Origin: CAYZXU01 sp964482535
GTDB taxonomy: Bacteria; Desulfobacterota; Desulfobacteria; Desulfobacterales; BuS5
Reading direction: 5' to 3'
DNA length: 5,466 nt
Assembly: GCA_964482535.1 (NCBI GenBank)
Contig: CAYZXU010000142.1
Coordinates: forward strand, 1 to 5,466
In this document: one piece after another, positions 1-5,466 of the stretch
Position numbering within the stretch: the stretch's first letter is position 1
Layout of the letters: each line of letters starts with the position of its first letter
Notes under the pieces: generated by a model
What the model saw: the letters and a program-made list of their open reading frames with translations, nothing else
The model's database searches: none
What the model was told of the DNA's origin: nothing
Made by a program: the position numbers and the translations under genes

Positions 1-2
1 CT

Positions 3-1799
3 GAACAGGAATCTGAACCTGAACAGGAGTTGGATGAAGATGACAGGGAAATACTTGAAGATTTTGTGACAGAGTCTCTCGAGGGGCTTGCCTCCATTGA
101 AATCAGCCTTATGGAGCTTGAAGAGAATCCTGATGATATGAATATAATAAACTCAATTTTCAGACCATTTCATACCATAAAAGGGGTTTCGGGATTTGTT
201 AACCTGAACACTATAAACAAGCTGGCGCACAGCGCTGAAAGTTTGCTGGATAAAGCCAGGAGCAGGGAAATTATAATACAAAACAAGATCATTGATATTA
301 TCCTTGAAGTAACTGATGTGCTCAAAAAAATGGTCGAGGATGTCCGGGACGGGCTGGAATCCGGAGGGCATCTCGATAAGGGGCTGGATACTTCCTCTTT
401 AATAGTCAGGCTCGATGATATTACAAGCCTGAAAGATCTACCTGAAAAACCACTTATAGGTGAAATATTAATTCAAAAAGGGGAGATAAGTACCAATGAT
501 CTTGAGCAGGCCCTTGAAATACAAAAAAACGAACCGGACAACAAGATCGGCAAGATACTTGTCAAAGAAAAGAAAACAGGACCTGAAAAAATAATTTCCG
601 CCCTGCGGGAACAAAAAAAACCTGACCGTCAGCAGGCTGAACATCATGTCAAGGTTGGCACACAAAAACTGGATAATCTGGTGGATTTAACAGGAGAACT
701 TGTTATTGCCCAGGCAATGTTAAGGCAAAATATTTCCGTTATTTCAGCGGATGATCAGCAGTTATACCGGAACCTGAACCAGTTGGCGCAAATTACTTCA
801 GGTTTGCAGACAACAGCGATGTCCATGCGCATGGTTCCCATAAAAGTTACTTTCCAGAAGATGGTGAGACTGATAAGGGATCTTGCTAAAAATTCCGGGA
901 AAAAAGTAATGCTTAAAATGTCAGGAGAAGATACGGAAATTGACAGGAATGTGGTGGAAGAATTGTATCAGCCGATGGTACACATGATTCGCAATTCCGT
1001 TGACCACGGCATTGAAACACCTGAGGAACGGGAAGCTGCTGGAAAGCCCAGGTCAGGTACTGTATTTTTGCGGGCCTATCACCAGGGCGGTAAGATTATC
1101 GTTGAAATTAAAGATGACGGCAGGGGGCTGGACAAAGAAAGAATTCTAAACAAAGCCGAATCAAGCGGTCTTATTGATGATAGAAACAAATTAACGGATT
1201 CTGAAATTTATAACCTGGTTTTCAAACCTGGGTTTTCCACGGCAAAAGAGGTAACGGATATCTCCGGTCGGGGTGTCGGGATGGATGTTGTTAAAAAGGC
1301 AATTGAAAAATTAAAAGGGCATGTGGAAATTAATTCCACCCAGGGCAAGGGCTCGACATTTACAATAAGTCTTCCACTCACCCTTGCCATTATAGAGGGC
1401 ATGGTGGTCAGGGTAGGCAAGATGAAGTACATTATACCGGCTCTATCTATTCTGGAGGCATTAAGACCGGATAAAAAGCAATGCTCTACTGTCCAGGGCA
1501 ACGGAGAAATGATAATGTGCAGGGGAAGTCTTTTATCCCTGATCCGCTTAGATAATCTGTTTGAAGTCAATGGTGACAGCGTTCATCCATGGGAAGGTCT
1601 CGTGGTGGCAGTTGAGTATGAGGATGAGCAAAGAGCTCTCATGCTGGATGAATTATTGGGAAAGGAAGAAGTGGTTATAAAAAGTCTGGGTAAAGGCATA
1701 AAAAATATCAAGGGTATATCAGGAGGAGCAATTATGGGAGACGGCAAGGTAGCTCTTATACTCGATATGGCAGGTATTTTTGAGCTTGCAAGGCAATAA
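3..1799 (+). CDS. cheA: Chemotaxis histidine kinase CheA, 5'-truncated, with a GspE-N-like module in place of P2
   Basis: Cytoplasmic kinase that autophosphorylates on histidine under receptor/CheW control and phosphorylates CheY and CheB. The frame is open to the window edge (first full codon at 3), so the true start probably lies upstream; a TTG at 30 is the only internal alternative and is used here for numbering. Domains: P1/Hpt about 5-110 with phosphoacceptor His48 in HTIKG; GspE-N/MshEN-like repeats 142-195; P3 dimerisation about 207-270 (KLDNLVDLTGELVI); P4 ATPase about 275-450 with N box HMIRNSVDHG (318-327), G1 DDGRGLD (362-368), F box FKPGFSTA and G2 GRGVGMDVV (413-421); P5 CheW-like about 455-587. 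All catalytic boxes look intact. Only about 80 residues separate P1 from P3, with no recognisable P2. The residues before P1 are Glu/Gln-rich (EQESEPEQE) and look like a linker. It is followed by cheD after a short gap. The CheA identity is very secure; the N-terminus is unknown. Confidence 0.96.
   Translation, partial: EQESEPEQELDEDDREILEDFVTESLEGLASIEISLMELEENPDDMNIINSIFRPFHTIKGVSGFVNLNTINKLAHSAESLLDKARSREIIIQNKIIDIILEVTDVLKKMVEDVRDGLESGGHLDKGLDTSSLIVRLDDITSLKDLPEKPLIGEILIQKGEISTNDLEQALEIQKNEPDNKIGKILVKEKKTGPEKIISALREQKKPDRQQAEHHVKVGTQKLDNLVDLTGELVIAQAMLRQNISVISADDQQLYRNLNQLAQITSGLQTTAMSMRMVPIKVTFQKMVRLIRDLAKNSGKKVMLKMSGEDTEIDRNVVEELYQPMVHMIRNSVDHGIETPEEREAAGKPRSGTVFLRAYHQGGKIIVEIKDDGRGLDKERILNKAESSGLIDDRNKLTDSEIYNLVFKPGFSTAKEVTDISGRGVGMDVVKKAIEKLKGHVEINSTQGKGSTFTISLPLTLAIIEGMVVRVGKMKYIIPALSILEALRPDKKQCSTVQGNGEMIMCRGSLLSLIRLDNLFEVNGDSVHPWEGLVVAVEYEDEQRALMLDELLGKEEVVIKSLGKGIKNIKGISGGAIMGDGKVALILDMAGIFELARQ
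453..614 (+). other. GspE-N/MshEN-like two-motif module within CheA
   Basis: Residues 142-165 and 172-195 (numbered from the TTG at 30) form two copies of a 24-residue pattern, with G at position 3, L at 6, G at 10, L at 17, L at 21 and Q at 24. The first copy (LIGEILIQKG, then L158, L162, Q165) matches all of these. The second (KIGKILVKEK, then I188, L192, Q195) has Lys in place of the second Gly and Ile in place of one Leu. A six-residue spacer separates them. This is the pattern of the N-terminal domain of type II secretion/pilus ATPases (GspE-N, MshEN), which binds cyclic di-GMP in MshE. The Arg that opens each MshEN motif is Leu in copy 1 and Lys in copy 2, so ligand binding is uncertain; a purely structural or protein-docking role is equally possible. 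Confidence 0.7.
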
Positions 1800-1804
1800 A
1801 ACCG

Positions 1805-1821
1805 TTTTTACCTGATAAAAA
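1805..1821 (+). other. Weak A/T-only hairpin in the cheA-cheD spacer
   Basis: TTTTTA (1805-1810) and TAAAAA (1816-1821) form a perfect 6-bp inverted repeat around a 5-base loop. It is flanked by AACCG (1800-1804) and CGGTT (1829-1833), which could extend the stem across a 7-base bulge. There is no GC-rich stem directly followed by a T run, so this does not look like an intrinsic terminator. It may be a minor RNA structure or chance in AT-rich spacer DNA. Confidence 0.2.
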
Positions 1822-1886
1822 AATATTCCGGTTAAAAAATTCAGGGCAGCTTGATTCAAGCTATACTGTTAACCAAAAAAAGGGAA

Positions 1887-2378
1887 ATGGAACTGATTAT
1901 GAATGTTATCGTTGGGGTTGCGGATATGAAGGTCAGTAATGATTCGGATTCAATAGTTGTTACCTATTCTCTGGGATCATGCATAGGGATAGGTGTTTAT
2001 GATGAAACAGCGAGGGTCGGCGGCATAGCCCATTTTATGCTTCCCGAATCCAAACTTGATTTGACAAAGGCTAAAAAAAATCCATACATGTTTGCAGATA
2101 CCTGTATCCCCCGTCTTTTCAAGTCAATGTATCAATTGGGCGCAACAAAGCAGAGAATGCGGGTTATCGTGGTTGGGGGAGCACAGATACTTGACTCAAA
2201 AGGATTTTTCAATATCGGCAAGAGAAATTGCATGGCTGTTAAAAAGATATTCTGGAAAAATAATGTAATGATTAGTTACAAAAATGTAGAAGGGACTGTC
2301 AACCGGACATTGAAACTTGCAATAAAAAGCGGTCAGTTCCGGTTAAAGACATCAGGGGGAAAAGAGGTGGAGATATGA
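1887..2378 (+). CDS. cheD: Chemoreceptor glutamine deamidase CheD
   Basis: Hydrolyses the side-chain amide of specific receptor glutamines to glutamate, tuning receptor signalling and creating methylation sites for CheR. In species with CheC it also binds that phosphatase and stimulates it. The 163-residue protein is of normal family length. Numbered from the ATG at 1887, the catalytic triad positions known from Thermotoga CheD are present with matching spacing: Thr26, Cys32 (in SLGSCIG) and His49 (in GGIAHFMLP). The C-terminal half has the family's GGAQIL segment and a NIGKRN motif. Start choice is uncertain: the ATG at 1887 has AGGG only a few bases upstream, the ATG at 1899 sits exactly at the domain start with a weak GGA seven bases before it, and a TTG at 1851 would add 12 unconvincing residues. 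The stop overlaps the next start as ATGA, so translation is probably coupled to the HDOD gene. Confidence 0.93.
   Translation: MELIMNVIVGVADMKVSNDSDSIVVTYSLGSCIGIGVYDETARVGGIAHFMLPESKLDLTKAKKNPYMFADTCIPRLFKSMYQLGATKQRMRVIVVGGAQILDSKGFFNIGKRNCMAVKKIFWKNNVMISYKNVEGTVNRTLKLAIKSGQFRLKTSGGKEVEI
2364..2370 (+). promoter_or_regulatory. Ribosome binding site of the HDOD gene
   Basis: GAGGTGG lies inside the end of cheD, four to seven bases before the ATG at 2375. It supports that start and, with the ATGA stop/start overlap, translational coupling from cheD. Confidence 0.65.
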
Positions 2379-3223
2379 CCGATATAAAAGAATTCATTAA
2401 AAAAATTAACAAGCTGGAGCCCATATCCCGGATAACGCAAAAAGTTTTGTCAATCATTGAAGACCCCGAAAGTTCCGCATCCGAATTGTCGGAGATCATC
2501 AGTTATGACCAGGCGGTAACAGCCAATTTGTTAAGGATGTGTAATTCATCTTATTTCGGTTTATCGAGACAAATAGATTCCGTGCATCACGCAATTGTTT
2601 TTCTGGGGATGGATCAGGTCGTTAAAATCGTTTTAATGAGCTGTGCTGCTAAAAACTTAATGCAAAGGCAAGCCGGATATGATCTTCAGGAAAATGAGCT
2701 TTGGAGGCATTCAGTTGCGTCGGCCCTCATAACCCGTGATCTGATTGAAAAAAAGGGGCAAAAACAGAATTACCTTATCTTCACGGCAGCGCTTTTAAAA
2801 GATATCGGCAAGCTTGTTTTGAGTCAGCATGTGGGTGATTCTTTTGAGGAAATCAACAGCCTTGTAACAAAACACGGTTTGAGTTTTGCAGAAGCGGAAC
2901 AAAAGGTGATCGGAATTGATCATGCGGAACTTGGGGCCATGATAGCGGACAAGTGGAAGTTTGGCTCCAAAATAGTAGATATTATCCGCTATCATCACCA
3001 GCCGGAGAAATCCTTAAAAAATAAATTTGAAACCTATGTTGTTCATCTCGCGGATATTATCTGCATGATGCTTGGAATTGGGCTGGGAGCGGATGGTCTG
3101 GCATATAGAATAGACAACTCAATGCTTGAGTATCTGGAATTTACGGAAATTGATATTCAGATAATTATGGCCGGATTCGGAGAAAAACTTGAAAAAGTGG
3201 AAGAACTTGTCGGGATTTCCTGA
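2375..3223 (+). CDS. HDOD-domain signalling protein
   Basis: HDOD domains are HD-superfamily relatives that usually lack hydrolase activity and act as regulatory or scaffold modules in signal transduction. The 282-residue protein is essentially one HDOD domain (about 8-210) plus a C-terminal helical extension. Family signs are the N-terminal segment KKINKLEPISRITQKVL, the NSSYFGL motif (57-63), the AIVFLGMDQV helix (73-82), His112 in the WRHSV segment, ALLKDIGKLVL (139-149), and DHAELG (182-187) followed by IIRYHHQPEKS (203-213). The position normally held by the HD doublet reads Lys142-Asp143, so metal-dependent phosphohydrolase activity is unlikely. There is no signal peptide or membrane segment, so it is probably cytoplasmic. 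It is coupled to cheD upstream and followed by cheY, which argues for a role in this chemosensory pathway. Its partner and output cannot be read from the sequence. Confidence 0.88.
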   Translation: MTDIKEFIKKINKLEPISRITQKVLSIIEDPESSASELSEIISYDQAVTANLLRMCNSSYFGLSRQIDSVHHAIVFLGMDQVVKIVLMSCAAKNLMQRQAGYDLQENELWRHSVASALITRDLIEKKGQKQNYLIFTAALLKDIGKLVLSQHVGDSFEEINSLVTKHGLSFAEAEQKVIGIDHAELGAMIADKWKFGSKIVDIIRYHHQPEKSLKNKFETYVVHLADIICMMLGIGLGADGLAYRIDNSMLEYLEFTEIDIQIIMAGFGEKLEKVEELVGIS

Positions 3224-3234
3224 ATAAATTGATT

Positions 3235-3262
3235 TTGAACTGTTGCCCTGATTTTTCATAAA
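3235..3262 (+). promoter_or_regulatory. Possible weak sigma-70-like promoter upstream of cheY
   Basis: TTGAAC (3235-3240) and CATAAA (3257-3262), 16 bases apart, each match four of six consensus positions. They sit in the 81-base gap between the HDOD gene and cheY, the largest gap after cheD. Such matches are common by chance in AT-rich DNA, so this is only a candidate for an internal promoter. Confidence 0.2.
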
Positions 3263-3288
3263 AAAAGAAGATTGTAGTTATTATAAAC

Positions 3289-3296
3289 AAGGAGGT
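3289..3296 (+). promoter_or_regulatory. Strong ribosome binding site of cheY
   Basis: AAGGAGGT is a near-perfect complement of the 16S rRNA tail and ends eight bases before the ATG at 3305. It fixes the cheY start and is the strongest ribosome binding site in the window, in line with the usual need for many CheY copies per cell. Confidence 0.85.
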
Positions 3297-3304
3297 AAAG
3301 GAAT

Positions 3305-3733
3305 ATGTCATATAATATTCTGATTGTTGACGACTCGCTGCCCATGAGAGCGGTTATTAAAAAAAGCATCAAGCTATCAGGCTTTAATGCAGGTCAGTTA
3401 TTAGACGCTTCTAATGGCAAAGAGGCTCTGGATATTTTACGGAATAGCTGGTGTGATCTCGTTGTTACGGATTATAATATGCCTGGCATGAACGGTATGG
3501 AATTACTGATGGAAATAAAAAATGATGAAACCCTGGGTAGTATTCCGGTTGTAATGGTCACTACGGAAGGGAGCGCCCTGCGTATAAAAGAGTTCATGGA
3601 AGCGGGAGCTGCAGGTTATATAAAAAAACCTTTTACTCCTGAACAGATCAAACAACAATTAAACAATATACTGGGAGAACCTGAAAATGGAGAAGAAAAC
3701 GCTGATAACGGCGATGAAGAGTTCGATTTCTGA
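3305..3733 (+). CDS. cheY: Response regulator CheY with an acidic C-terminal tail
   Basis: Single-domain receiver that accepts phosphate from CheA and carries the signal to the output machinery. The 142 residues contain a complete receiver fold: acidic pair Asp9-Asp10 (ILIVDDS), phosphoacceptor Asp56 (VVTDYNMPGMNG), Thr86 (VTTEG), switch aromatic Tyr105 (AAGYIKKPF) and Lys108. The receiver ends near residue 124. Residues 125-142 form an acidic tail ending DEEFDF, which ordinary CheY proteins of about 120-130 residues lack. Bases 3687-3733, which encode residues 128-142, are also the start of the next gene in another frame, so most of the tail is dual-coding. There is no DNA-binding or enzymatic output domain. 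It is preceded by a very strong ribosome binding site. CheY is favoured over a generic receiver because of its position among cheD, cheX and cheB. Confidence 0.93.
   Translation: MSYNILIVDDSLPMRAVIKKSIKLSGFNAGQLLDASNGKEALDILRNSWCDLVVTDYNMPGMNGMELLMEIKNDETLGSIPVVMVTTEGSALRIKEFMEAGAAGYIKKPFTPEQIKQQLNNILGEPENGEENADNGDEEFDF
3673..3677 (+). promoter_or_regulatory. Ribosome binding site of the cheX-like gene, inside cheY
   Basis: GGGAG lies within the last receiver codons of cheY, nine bases before the ATG at 3687. It favours that start over the in-frame ATG at 3714, which has no well-spaced site. Confidence 0.55.
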
Positions 3734-4163
3734 AATTATGGAAACCATGTTTTTTACGCCCGTGGAATTTCCGGTCACTGTTCCGGAAGGATTGCCTGAT
3801 TTAAAAGAACCCGATAAAATAATTAGCGGCATGTTAAATTTTCACGGACCTTTTTCAGGATATTTTATTTTATCTGTTCCCAAAAAACTGGGAAGTTTGT
3901 TTACCTCTGATTTTTTGGGGGAAGATGAAGAAAATATTTCCGGCGAGCAACTATCCGAAACAATAAAAGAAATCCTGAATATGCTTGCCGGAAGCACTTT
4001 TACCAATTATGACGATAATGCTGTTTTTAATCTTGATATTCCGAAAATCGTTGATTGCAACAAAGCAAAAACAAATATAGCAAGTCCGGAGGAAAAACTT
4101 GTTGTCATTGCTCAAACTCCGGATAATTGCCTGTCGTTTACGATGTTCGAAACTCCTTCTTAA
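3687..4163 (+). CDS. cheX: CheX/CheC-family CheY-P phosphatase
   Basis: Proteins of this family remove phosphate from CheY-P and end the signal, using a Glu and an Asn in an E-x-x-N helix motif. The 158-residue protein has one clear copy, Glu95-Ile-Leu-Asn98 in KEILNMLAG, followed by Pro119 in FNLDIPKI, as expected for the CheX/CheC fold. The equivalent N-terminal helix (SISEIMETMFF, 13-23) has Glu19 where the Asn would be, so there is one active site. That is the CheX arrangement rather than the two-site CheC one. Residues 44-64 form the usual strand pair (MLNFHGPFSGYFILSVP). The start overlaps cheY by 47 bases in another frame, tying its translation to that of its likely substrate. The gene ends eight bases before cheB. 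CheX-like is preferred, but a single-site CheC variant that works with the neighbouring CheD cannot be excluded. Confidence 0.8.
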   Translation: MEKKTLITAMKSSISEIMETMFFTPVEFPVTVPEGLPDLKEPDKIISGMLNFHGPFSGYFILSVPKKLGSLFTSDFLGEDEENISGEQLSETIKEILNMLAGSTFTNYDDNAVFNLDIPKIVDCNKAKTNIASPEEKLVVIAQTPDNCLSFTMFETPS

Positions 4164-4167
4164 GAGG
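4163..4167 (+). promoter_or_regulatory. Ribosome binding site of cheB
   Basis: AGAGG lies in the eight-base gap after the cheX stop, four bases before the ATG at 4172. The start at 4172 is preferred over an upstream TTG at 4127, which would add 15 residues with no receiver similarity. Confidence 0.6.
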
Positions 4168-4171
4168 TCTT

Positions 4172-5215
4172 ATGAATAAGAACATAAAAGTTCTGATTGT
4201 TGACGATTCTGCTGTTATACGCAAGGTTTTTACAGAAGAACTCTCCCGTGAAAGAGGGATAGAAGTGGTAGGCACAGCCCCTGACCCATATGTGGCAAGG
4301 GATAAAATAGTTCAGCTAAAGCCGGATGTCGTAACTCTGGACATAGAAATGCCCAGAATGGACGGTCTGACCTTTTTAAAAAAGATCATGAAGTATTTTC
4401 CCCTTCCTGTAATCATTGTCAGTTCTCTTACGGCAAAGGGAGGCAAACTGGCTTTAGAGGCGCTTTCTCTCGGGGCGGTTGAAGTTATTTCAAAACCAAC
4501 CGCAGCATATTCCGCAAAAGACATGGGCATTCAACTCGCAGATAAAATCAGGGCAGCGGCTCATGTAAATCTTCAGCAAAGAGCAGCGCAAAATAAAGCT
4601 TTTGCCTCTGTAAAAACGAACCTCCATACACAAGCGCTTTCATCTACCACCGGCAAAATTATAGCAATCGGAGCATCAACCGGGGGAACAGAGGCCATTA
4701 AAGTAGTCCTTTCCGGTATGCCCGTCAATGCACCCGGAATTGTAATTGTGCAGCACATGCCTGCCAAATTTACAGCCTCTTTTGCTGAAAGGCTGAACGA
4801 TCTTTGCGCTATCAATGTAAAAGAGGCTGAAGACGGAGATTCAGTTATTAACGGCAAGGCGCTTATTGCACCCGGAAATTATCATATGCTCTTAAAAAGA
4901 AGCGGAGCTCGTTATTATGTCCAGGTAAAAAAAGGACCCCTTGTACATCACCAGCGTCCGGCAGTAGATGTCTTGTTCAAATCCGTGGCACAGTATTCGG
5001 GCAGTAATGCTGTTGGCGTTTTGCTGACCGGCATGGGAGCCGATGGAGCAGAAGGATTATTGAGAATGAAACAGGCCGGAGCAAGGACTGTTGCCCAGGA
5101 TGAAAAAAGCTGCGTTGTTTACGGTATGCCCAAGGTTGCGGTTCAGCTTGACGCTGTAGAAAAGGTGGCAAGTCTTGCGCACATAGCTGAAACTTCACTT
5201 AAAATGATTGTGTAA
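4172..5215 (+). CDS. cheB: Chemoreceptor methylesterase/glutamine deamidase CheB
   Basis: Removes methyl groups from receptor glutamates, and often deamidates glutamines, when phosphorylated by CheA; this provides adaptation opposite to CheR. The 347 residues nearly equal the length of E. coli CheB. The N-terminal receiver (about 5-120) has Asp11-Asp12 (VLIVDDS), phosphoacceptor Asp57 (VTLDIEMPRMDG), Ser84-Ser85 (IIVSSLT) and Lys108 (ISKPT). A linker of about 35 residues (125-160) leads to the esterase domain with catalytic Ser169 (IGASTGG), His195 (VQHMP) and Asp291 (TGMGADG), plus conserved QRPAVDVLF (261-269). All catalytic residues are present with normal spacing. The protein is cytoplasmic. 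The gene lies eight bases after cheX and is followed by cheR after 31 bases, so it is probably in one transcript with both. Confidence 0.98.
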   Translation: MNKNIKVLIVDDSAVIRKVFTEELSRERGIEVVGTAPDPYVARDKIVQLKPDVVTLDIEMPRMDGLTFLKKIMKYFPLPVIIVSSLTAKGGKLALEALSLGAVEVISKPTAAYSAKDMGIQLADKIRAAAHVNLQQRAAQNKAFASVKTNLHTQALSSTTGKIIAIGASTGGTEAIKVVLSGMPVNAPGIVIVQHMPAKFTASFAERLNDLCAINVKEAEDGDSVINGKALIAPGNYHMLLKRSGARYYVQVKKGPLVHHQRPAVDVLFKSVAQYSGSNAVGVLLTGMGADGAEGLLRMKQAGARTVAQDEKSCVVYGMPKVAVQLDAVEKVASLAHIAETSLKMIV

Positions 5216-5246
5216 ATCTGTTTTTGATGGATGGAATGATAAAATA

Positions 5247-5466
5247 ATGGGATCTGTTAAAAGCCAGTACCAAAAACTTAAAGATATAGTCTACAGGGAA
5301 TGCGGCATTAATCTGCATGAAGGCAAGGATGAACTTTTAAAAACCAGGCTTGCAAAACGGCTGCGAATAAAAAAAACAGATTCAGTTGCCGACTATGTCA
5401 GGTTAATAGAAAGGGATAAAAAGGAACTGTCAAATTTTATAGATGCCATAACTACAAATCACACTT
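5247..5466 (+). CDS. cheR: Chemoreceptor methyltransferase CheR, 3'-truncated
   Basis: Transfers methyl groups from S-adenosylmethionine to receptor glutamates. Only the first 73 codons are in the window. They match the CheR N-terminal helical domain: YRECGINLHEGKDELLKTRL (18-37), then KRLRIKKTDSVADYVRLI and FIDAITTNHT. The last of these is the conserved segment that in full-length CheR runs straight into the TxFFRE motif, and the window ends exactly there. The SAM-binding domain is outside. The ATG at 5247 is the only plausible start in this frame; the ribosome binding site is weak (GGATGGA around 5229-5235). A six-codon reading frame (5227-5247) ends on this start codon. Its position right after cheB fits the common cheB-cheR pairing. 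Confidence 0.93.
   Translation, partial: MGSVKSQYQKLKDIVYRECGINLHEGKDELLKTRLAKRLRIKKTDSVADYVRLIERDKKELSNFIDAITTNHT

Noticed and set aside
1208..1570. 120-residue open frame on the minus strand opposite cheA
   Set aside because: It lies wholly inside the conserved ATPase and CheW-like coding region of cheA, has no recognisable domain and is best explained as a shadow of that gene.
1800..1833. Possible intrinsic terminator between cheA and cheD
   Set aside because: The inverted repeat is almost all A/T, the outer GC pairs are separated by a bulge, and no T run follows the right arm. The genes belong to one pathway and are probably co-transcribed.
3282..3287. TATAAA as a -10 element for cheY
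   Set aside because: It would place the transcript start on the ribosome binding site, and no -35-like hexamer lies at the right distance upstream.
4127..4171. TTG-initiated 15-residue extension of CheB
   Set aside because: It overlaps the end of cheX, has no similarity to receiver domains, and the ATG at 4172 has its own ribosome binding site and the expected family length.
3318..4206. 16-base identical segment TTCTGATTGTTGACGA at 3318-3333 and 4191-4206
   Set aside because: Both copies encode the same conserved receiver motif (LIVDD) in cheY and cheB, so shared protein function explains the match; it is not a mobile or regulatory repeat.
4573..4857. 94-residue open frame on the minus strand opposite cheB
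   Set aside because: It sits within the cheB linker and catalytic domain, which is fully conserved on the + strand; no supporting start context or domain.

Overview
The window is one stretch of a chemosensory (chemotaxis-type) operon, with every gene on the + strand. The order is cheA (5' end cut off), cheD, an HDOD-domain gene, cheY, a cheX/cheC-family phosphatase gene, cheB, and cheR (3' end cut off). Gene content, the moderately AT-rich base composition and the protein style (an HDOD protein inside a che cluster, CheD together with a CheX-like phosphatase) suggest a Desulfobacterota (former Deltaproteobacteria) bacterium. That placement is inferred from general resemblance, not shown by any marker gene.

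Region by region: 3-1799 encodes the CheA kinase, which has a two-motif GspE-N/MshEN-like module where the P2 domain usually sits. 1800-1886 is a short AT-rich spacer with a weak A/T hairpin. 1887-2378 encodes the CheD glutamine deamidase and overlaps the next gene as ATGA. 2375-3223 encodes an HDOD protein whose HD doublet is degenerate. 3224-3304 is an 81-base gap ending in a near-consensus ribosome binding site. 3305-3733 encodes a CheY with an acidic tail. 3687-4163 encodes the CheX-like phosphatase and overlaps cheY by 47 bases. 4172-5215 encodes CheB, and 5247 to the window end encodes the start of CheR. There is no gene-free stretch over 300 bases and no RNA gene, mobile element or CRISPR array.

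How the parts fit: CheA autophosphorylates and passes phosphate to CheY (output) and CheB (adaptation). CheR methylates and CheB demethylates or deamidates receptor glutamates. CheD deamidates receptor glutamines and, in other species, partners a CheC-type phosphatase. The CheX-like protein should dephosphorylate CheY-P. No CheW or receptor gene is visible; they would have to lie outside the window. Whether the pathway drives flagella, type IV pili or another output cannot be decided here.

Most of the window is a well-formed, recognisable system. The points most worth a second look are the GspE-N-like module in CheA, the HDOD protein embedded in the operon, and the cheY/cheX overlap that encodes the whole acidic tail of CheY.
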